A DNA stretch of 64,000 nucleotides from Takakia lepidozioides (Eukaryota; Streptophyta; Takakiopsida; Takakiales; Takakiaceae), in NCBI GenBank assembly GCA_030704615.1, contig CM060731.1, positions 16,244,001 to 16,308,000 on the forward strand. The letters run 5' to 3'. The position numbers and the translations under genes are program-made. Under the pieces are notes generated by a model that made no database searches, had not been told where the DNA came from, and was given only the letters and a program-made list of their open reading frames with translations. Of this stretch, positions 59,041-64,000 are shown piece by piece (position 1 is the first letter of the stretch; each line of letters opens with the position of its first letter).

Positions 59041-59979
59041 TACTTTGAGTGTAGGAGGATGATCGGGTGAGGATTGTGCCTCACCCCACACAGCGTGCAC
59101 GGTTAGTGCGGCATGCCCATGAGGAGTTGGGGCATTTTGGAGTGCGACGCACTCACAGTTTACTGCAGGGGGCAGTATTGGTGGTGTGGTATGCATACAG
59201 AGGTGCAACAGTTCGTGGCTAGGTGCATGGTGTGTGACAAGGTGCGTGCTTCATTCAACGCCCCTACACCACAGTTGCATCATTTATCAATCATGGGATT
59301 GGGCTACAGGTAGAGTCTTGACTTCGCAGGACCGTTGCCACTGACTATGCGCCACCACAGATATGTGTTAGTGATGGTGGAGCACTTCTCCAAGTGGATT
59401 GAGTTGGTTCCATTGCCTGACAAGGCTAGTGAGGGGGCTGCGTATGCATTCTTGGATCGTGTGCTTAGCCGATTTGGTGCTCCAGCTGAGGTACTCACGG
59501 ACCAAGGGAGAGAGTTCTTGGGGGCTTTGTGTGATAAAACCTTGATAGACCACCACACCACTTCTCGGGATCATCCTGAGGCCGATGGCTTGGCATAGAG
59601 AGTTGTTCAGATGGTGAAGAGGGGTTTGCGCAAGTATAACTTGCAGAAGGGACACCTAGGAGATTGGGATCTTCAGGTTCTTTGGTTAGCCATGGGCTAC
59701 AGGTTCAGCAAACAAGCATCACTTGCCTCCTTCTCACCATATTTCCTTCTCTTTGGCCGAGAGCCAGATTTGCCTGCAGCCATTCGTAGGGACACTGCTC
59801 AAGTCCTTAACCTTGACGATCCGGATGTGTGGGTACGTGCATGTGATCAGCGTGCAGAGTTGTTCAAGAAAGTCATGCCCATGGCTTTTGAGAACCTTGC
59901 CATTGCACAGCACCGTGATACGTTGAGGTATGTCACTATACGTGGTGGAGGATATCGTCCTGGGGTTCGGAGGTCTTAG
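59041..59979 (+). pseudogene. gypsy integrase
   Basis: Pieces in two frames: the zinc-binding part (HAHEELGHFGVRRTHSLL then CMVCDKVRASFN) and the catalytic core (LDFAGPLPLTMRHHRYVLV with the first Asp, EVLTDQGREFLG with the second, and the DDE glutamate in TTSRDHPEADGLA), then RKYNLQKGHLGDWD and FGREPDLPAAI. Breaks include in-frame stops near 59041-59049 and at 59596-59598, and frameshifts. The integrase inserts element cDNA into the genome. The C-terminal region runs without a gap, apart from a frameshift near 59965, into the PHD segment. Confidence 0.85.
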
Positions 59980-60352
59980 CCCTGGTGACTATGTTTATTT
60001 GCAGCAGACTGCTCCTACGACTCTGGATGTTACTGCAGGGCGTGTTATTCTGAGGGTTCGAGAGGTGTTGCCCTCAGGGGTCCTGATCTTGGAGGGTCGG
60101 GATGGCATGACTTGGAAGGACCATGTGCGTAATTGTGTGCCATGTCACCTTCTCAATGTCGATGGTAGAGTTGACCCAAACTTGGCAGTGGTACCTGCAG
60201 GTTTGAGGTGCATGCTCTGTGGGTCTGCCAAAGGGGCAGCCACCATGCTGGTGTGTGATCGATGCTCAAGGGGTTGGCATATGGGATGTTTGACTCCACC
60301 TCTTGATAAGGTTCCTGACGGAGATTGGTTGTGTCCACACTGCTTGGGATAG
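59930..60352 (+). pseudogene. Integrase C-terminal extension with PHD finger
   Basis: SPGDYVYLQQTAPTTLDV opens an SH3-like integrase tail (GDYVYL...L....GRVILRVREVLPSGVLIL). From 60177 the frame ends in a C4HC3 PHD finger: CMLC, then MLVCDRCSRGWHMGCLTPPL and WLCPHC, with all eight metal ligands present. PHD fingers read histone tails, often H3K4 state. In place of the chromodomain of many plant gypsy integrases, this module could guide insertion. The 140-codon frame is itself intact. Similar integrase-PHD fusions are familiar to me from green-algal gypsy elements (memory, unverified). Confidence 0.85.
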
Positions 60353-60597
60353 TGGCAGTGGATATGACTAGTGGCAGCTCACAAGACCTGGGAGGCCAAG
60401 CTCATAGGAGTCAATACCCAAGATCTCAGGCTCAAGTTCACAGGTTGCAAGACGACGACTAACGGTGGGGCAACTCTTGTACCCGGCCTCTTGATCTATT
60501 GAGTTTGAGTATAGTAGGGACAGTGGTGGAGGACTTAGTGAGGCTATGGCCACTATCACATCTTGTGGCTACCTAGACTTAGAGGGATCTAAGCGCC

Positions 60598-60613
60598 AGC
60601 TAGGGGGGCGATT
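60598..60613 (+). promoter_or_regulatory. Polypurine tract candidate
   Basis: CTAGGGGGGCGATT directly precedes the first A block of the 3' terminal region. A G-rich purine tract at this place primes plus-strand synthesis in LTR retrotransposons. Its position supports an LTR starting at 60614-60617 rather than at 60777; see findings. Confidence 0.55.
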
Positions 60614-60774
60614 GTGATGGACTAGTGGCTGCACTAGTGGTGACTAGTGGTTGTCTAGTGGCAGCCTAATGGTGCACTAGTGGTGCACTAGTGATAGACT
60701 AGTGTTTGGTGTGCACATATGTTGTGTGGTTTGGACAACGATGTAGTTGTGTAGCGATATGTATGCGCACGACA
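60614..60774 (+). repeat. LTR block A, first copy
   Basis: GTGATGGACTAGTGGCTGC to GCGCACGACA, made of ACTAGTGG-type short repeats. It recurs as 61108-61301 with extra internal repeats, and in both places follows the letters ATT. Confidence 0.75.
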
Positions 60775-60776
60775 GC

Positions 60777-61301
60777 TGTCAAGTTATTTTACCACTAGTG
60801 TGAAGTTAGCTAGGAAATAACTAGCTTTTATATATTGACATTTGGGATTGACCCAAGTGTCAATCCAGGGGCCAATACATGTTTGGGCACCTGACGTTGT
60901 TATCTTCATGGCAGATCGCGGTGGGCTCATCTTTCTCGAGTTGAGCCTCACCGCGCCTAGCTATGGCGCCGTAGTGTGGATTTCCCATGGCGTGGGGTGC
61001 ACTTGGCTTGACTTGTATTTGAGTGATGAGTTTATATATGCATGAGTTTATGCTTCAGCTTTGTGAGCTCGCATGAGCTTGTGCTTGTATTCTTCTTCTT
61101 TATCATTGTGATGGACTAGTGGCTGCACTAGTGGTGGCTAGTGGCAGCCTAGTGGTGGACTAGTGGCTGCACTAGTGGTGACCAGTGGCAGCCTAGTGGT
61201 GCACTAGTGGTGCACTAGTGATAGACTAGTGTTTGGTATGCACATACGTTGTATGGTTTGGACAGCGATGTAGTTGTGTAGCGATATATATGCGCACGAC
61301 A
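60777..61301 (+). mobile_element. gypsy 3' terminal LTR sequence (block B then block A)
   Basis: Block B (60777-61107) matches the 5' LTR at 55620-55951; block A follows to 61301. The ends TGTC...GACA are inverted repeats, and ACTT at 61302-61305 matches the ACTT outside the 5' end. A TATATA-type box lies near 60830. Confidence 0.75.
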
Positions 61302-61893
61302 ACTTATTCCAGGTGACCAGAAATCCATGCTAGGTAAACGCCAGGTCTTTTGCTTGCAAAGCAGAAGTTGGGTTCATTTGCAAGTTTTTCAAAGAATAAA
61401 AAAACAAAAAATAATATTTTTATTATATTTTGTTTTTTCTTCTCTGAATGTGCCCGATGAAGGTGGCGTTGACGCCAGCTTAATCCGGCTGGTCTTCTGG
61501 GCCAGAATATTTAAGCTTCCGCCAAATTAAAATACACTTATTTAAACTCAACAACACATGGATCCCTGCGCACATGTTGTTGCAGTCATCCATGGTTCAC
61601 TCATCTGGGCAATTTTTCATCCGACACTCATCCAACATTCATCCAATGTTTATCCATTCCCTTTTACGTTCATCATAGATACATTCATCCGACAGTTTTT
61701 CATCGCACATTTGGGCCACATTGTCGTCATGGAGTTTGTCTGTCTTCGCTCCGATGGAAAGAAGATTGCGCCGTTGTAGTGGAGTTTGTGTCCACGGCAA
61801 TAGGCCCACTTGTTCCCTCGCTTTTAGCATCAATAATCTGCTCATGCTTACAATCTGCTCACACTTGGGGGAATCTGCTCACGGGTTCTGCTC
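61302..61893. other. Hairpin-array unit, TTCATCC repeats and TIR end
   Basis: 61306-61500 is one inverted array unit (CCAGGTGACCAGAAATCCATG, AACCCAACTT complement, AT-rich core, AAGGTGGCGTTGACGCC palindrome). 61580-61690 has CATTCATCC-like repeats as at 57080-57165. 61871-61893 is the partner terminal inverted repeat GAATCTGCTCACGGGTTCTGC. No gene. Confidence 0.6.
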
Positions 61894-64000
61894 ATACCTT
61901 TGCTGCCCTCGAGAAGAGAGGGCATGGAAGAGATGGAACCCCTATGAATTCTGCAATTGTAGATAGGGCAGAAGAAGTCGGTGAGTGCCTGGGGAAGGCC
62001 ATGGACGGAAGATCGAAGGAAAGAGGATCAGAGCTGTCATCAGCTAGGACCGAGCATGAAGGCGCACCATATTCAGAAAAGTAGATGAACATGGGGATAG
62101 AAAGGTGCTCAGGGCTCACCACTGGTGGAAAGAGAGAGCTAGGTCCATAGGGGCTAGAGAAACTAACGGAGAGGCCTCTGCCGCTGCTGGTATAACTTGC
62201 AGATCTTCGTTGGAGTGGGATTTCTCGAGCTTTCGGGAGTACTTCTACGAAGACATCATTGCCTCGATCAGCTTCATCCCAGCCGCGTATGTGGCCACCA
62301 TATAATGACGCCCTTTTTTGGTTCCCACATTTGGCAGAATGTTGTCTCCAGACAGCCAGGGGAGAACAGAGAGACATGTGTCATCCTTATTGACATATGT
62401 TAGCCTCATGATAAGTAAAACTTGAACAAAGAAGAGATTGCTATTGGGGGAAGAATGATACAGGCGAGACCCGAAAAAGATAGAGGTATCAGAGGAGAGC
62501 TGCAAGTATGGGAGGAAGGAAGAAAAAATGACCCTGACTTTGGAAAGAACTAACTCAAGTTCCTTTCCTAGGGTCAGAGAGAGAACATCTTGCTTGGTAA
62601 TCCAAGCATTGGAGAATTTGTTGTCTCCAGTGAGAAGGATAGATGGGGAGCCTTCAGGAAAGCCAAAAATAATAGGGACAATATTAATAGCAACAGAGCG
62701 AGCACCAACAAGGTGGACTGCATCATCAAGAGAAACATCCACAAAAGATCGTAGTTGAAGACAGAAGGAGGCAAGGCTTTGCGGGCCTTCCGGGGGAGAT
62801 AGAGGGAAAACCGCGGGAATATCCTCCGTAGAAGTAGGAAGATTGGAAGAAGATGGAGAGAGAAGGAACACCCTGGGACTGATCAGGGAGAGTGGAAGAG
62901 AGGAGGTATCACCGCGACTCCTTTTAGTAGGGGGAGGAAGCGGAGGAGAGACATCATTCCTTTTCCTGGAATTGTTTGGCTCCAGCATCTGCCAGGCCAC
63001 AGAAAGCAGAACATCCGGATTAGGCTCTACATAAATAGCATCTTGAGCAGCATTAGCATTACGTAAGACTGGACACTCAGATTTGACGTGCCCTTCTGCT
63101 TGACAGTGGTGACAAATAATAGCCAAGTTAACCTCCTTGACTAGAACATAAACAAATGAATTGTCCAAAGTTGGCAGCTTTAGCGAAGTGGCAATCGTTT
63201 TGGATTCCGGCATCATCACCACCAACTGTGGAACACCTCCATCCCTCACATATTCCAGAGCATTGATGTTGTTGTCCACACTCTGAACGTTCAATTCGAT
63301 CTGTTCAAAGACATTCATGGATCCGATGAATGCCCCAAAGTGGGCCCCGATTTCAGGTAGAGATCGCAAGTAGTTCCCAGGAAGGAAAGGGAGAGCCAGA
63401 ACTCTAGGCTTACAGGCCACACCACCCTTATGACCCCAATCAACTGACCATGGGAACACATGAACCCTGCATTTAGAACGCCTCACATTGAAGGAGAGGG
63501 CTCTAGCAGCAAATTCCTGAGAGCTAAACATGATAGAATAGAAGCCCCTCCCTAGAGCAAGACAAAAATGAGATGTGAGGCCTCCATCGGCACCAAAATG
63601 CTCAAAGAGCCCACTTTCTAGCTGCAAAAGCTCTATCTCTAATTCTGCCTGGAAAATAAATGAGAACCCCCCGCTCCGAGAGGAGCTGCGACTGGTCTTC
63701 AAAGATCGTCAAATGATCGTGTCCATATTGAGGTTTAGGATCGGCTGGTCATCATCAACAGGCCCAGCTTCCTCACTCCAGACAATGATCGGTCTGTTTG
63801 GAGAAGAAGGCTTCCGAGGTCCAGAGCCCAAGACTCCTGCCCCAGAGTTATTTGGGAGATTCCCGGGGACCCAGTTCCGAGATCGGGACTGCCGCCGCGC
63901 AACATTCTTGATACGGGCAGGTGGGGGAGCAGAGGGAGTTGTATGTACCGACAATATGTTGGTAATAGCGAGGGAGAGAGAGAAGAAGCGTCTGTATAGT
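61894..64000 (-). pseudogene. LINE ORF1 (zinc-knuckle protein), second copy, running off the window edge
   Basis: Read leftwards, 63954-63709 gives the N-terminal Arg/Pro-rich part ending DQPILNLNMDTII before a TGA (63706-63708); 63702-62245 is a 485-codon frame with LTSHFCLALGRGFYSIMF, VHVFPWSVDWGHKGG, and the CCHC knuckle CHHCQAEGHVKSECP, then a basic/Pro-rich stretch and the 'IFGFPEG.PSILLTG' segment. A shifted frame continues (FSEYGAPSCSVLADDSSDP) to about 61894, where a TIR-bounded insertion begins. It shares about 50% of residues by eye with the plus-strand copy at 38860-40780. The true start may lie beyond 64000. Confidence 0.85.

Larger units (their letters stand above)
57957..61301 (+). 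mobile_element. Ty3/gypsy retrotransposon, 3' portion (methyltransferase end, RT stub, integrase, PHD, PPT, LTR)
   Basis: In order on the plus strand: methyltransferase C-terminus, a short RT start (58516-58830), RNase H-to-integrase linker (about 58870-59040), integrase (59041-59979), PHD finger (60177-60352), polypurine tract, and LTR sequence to 61301. RT palm, fingers beyond the first strand, and RNase H are missing, deleted near 58830-58870. Complementary in content to the minus-strand half at 49386-55951, and sharing its LTR. Confidence 0.85.

Noticed and set aside
61558-61779. Possible coding frame with TTCATCC-derived peptides
   Set aside because: Low-complexity repeat translation, matched by the non-coding stretch at 57080-57165.

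Overview
The window reads as nuclear DNA of a land plant, probably a seedless one (fern, lycophyte or bryophyte; I cannot fix the clade). The evidence is intron-split plant housekeeping genes, plant-type PPR fragments, plant CACTA/LINE/SINE transposons, and a Ty3/gypsy element of a type I associate with green algae and early streptophytes. No rRNA, tRNA or organellar gene was seen. Exon coordinates below come from reading splice sites by eye and checking that reading frame is kept across joins; they were not confirmed with transcripts.

Left and central genic part (1-38,000): the 3' half of an M3 zinc oligopeptidase (+, 1-2765); an EMAPII/tRNA-binding-domain protein (-, 4382-5613) head-to-head with a complete CHX-type cation/H+ antiporter (+, 6469-10172); a decayed Crinkler-type nuclease/kinase gene (13.8-15.2 kb); a 15.4-20.1 kb block of small DNA transposons (pogo-like, two with piggyBac-like TTAA ends, one dispersed repeat); an SDP1-type triacylglycerol lipase (-, 20963-25577) with a PPR gene fragment inside one intron; a PEP-mutase/isocitrate-lyase family enzyme (-, 27598-30747); and a 12-exon DWF5-type sterol delta-7 reductase (-, 32027-37133). 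These genes are unrelated in function (peptide turnover, translation, ion transport, oil breakdown, sterol synthesis) and are not an operon.

Right part (38.8-64 kb): almost wholly transposable elements. A LINE ORF1 copy (+, 38860-40780); a CACTA transposase gene split by a second, 5021-bp CACTA-ended element (41989-47009) that carries PPR gene fragments and a SINE; half a LINE ORF2 (-, 47610-49385); and a Ty3/gypsy retrotransposon in two oppositely oriented pieces (49386-55951 on -, 57957-61301 on +). The left piece holds LTR, leader, gag, protease and most of a cytosine-C5 DNA methyltransferase; the right piece holds the methyltransferase C-terminus, an RT stub, integrase, a PHD finger, PPT and LTR. 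Undoing one inversion of 49,386-57,957 joins the methyltransferase to its C-terminus, joins the two halves of a LINE endonuclease, and gives the gypsy element matching ACTT flanks in one target repeat.

Most notable: an LTR retrotransposon carrying both a DNA methyltransferase and an integrase-linked PHD finger, i.e. a possible chromatin writer plus reader in one mobile element. This copy is dead (stops, frameshifts, most of RT and RNase H missing), but its architecture points to an active family elsewhere in the genome.
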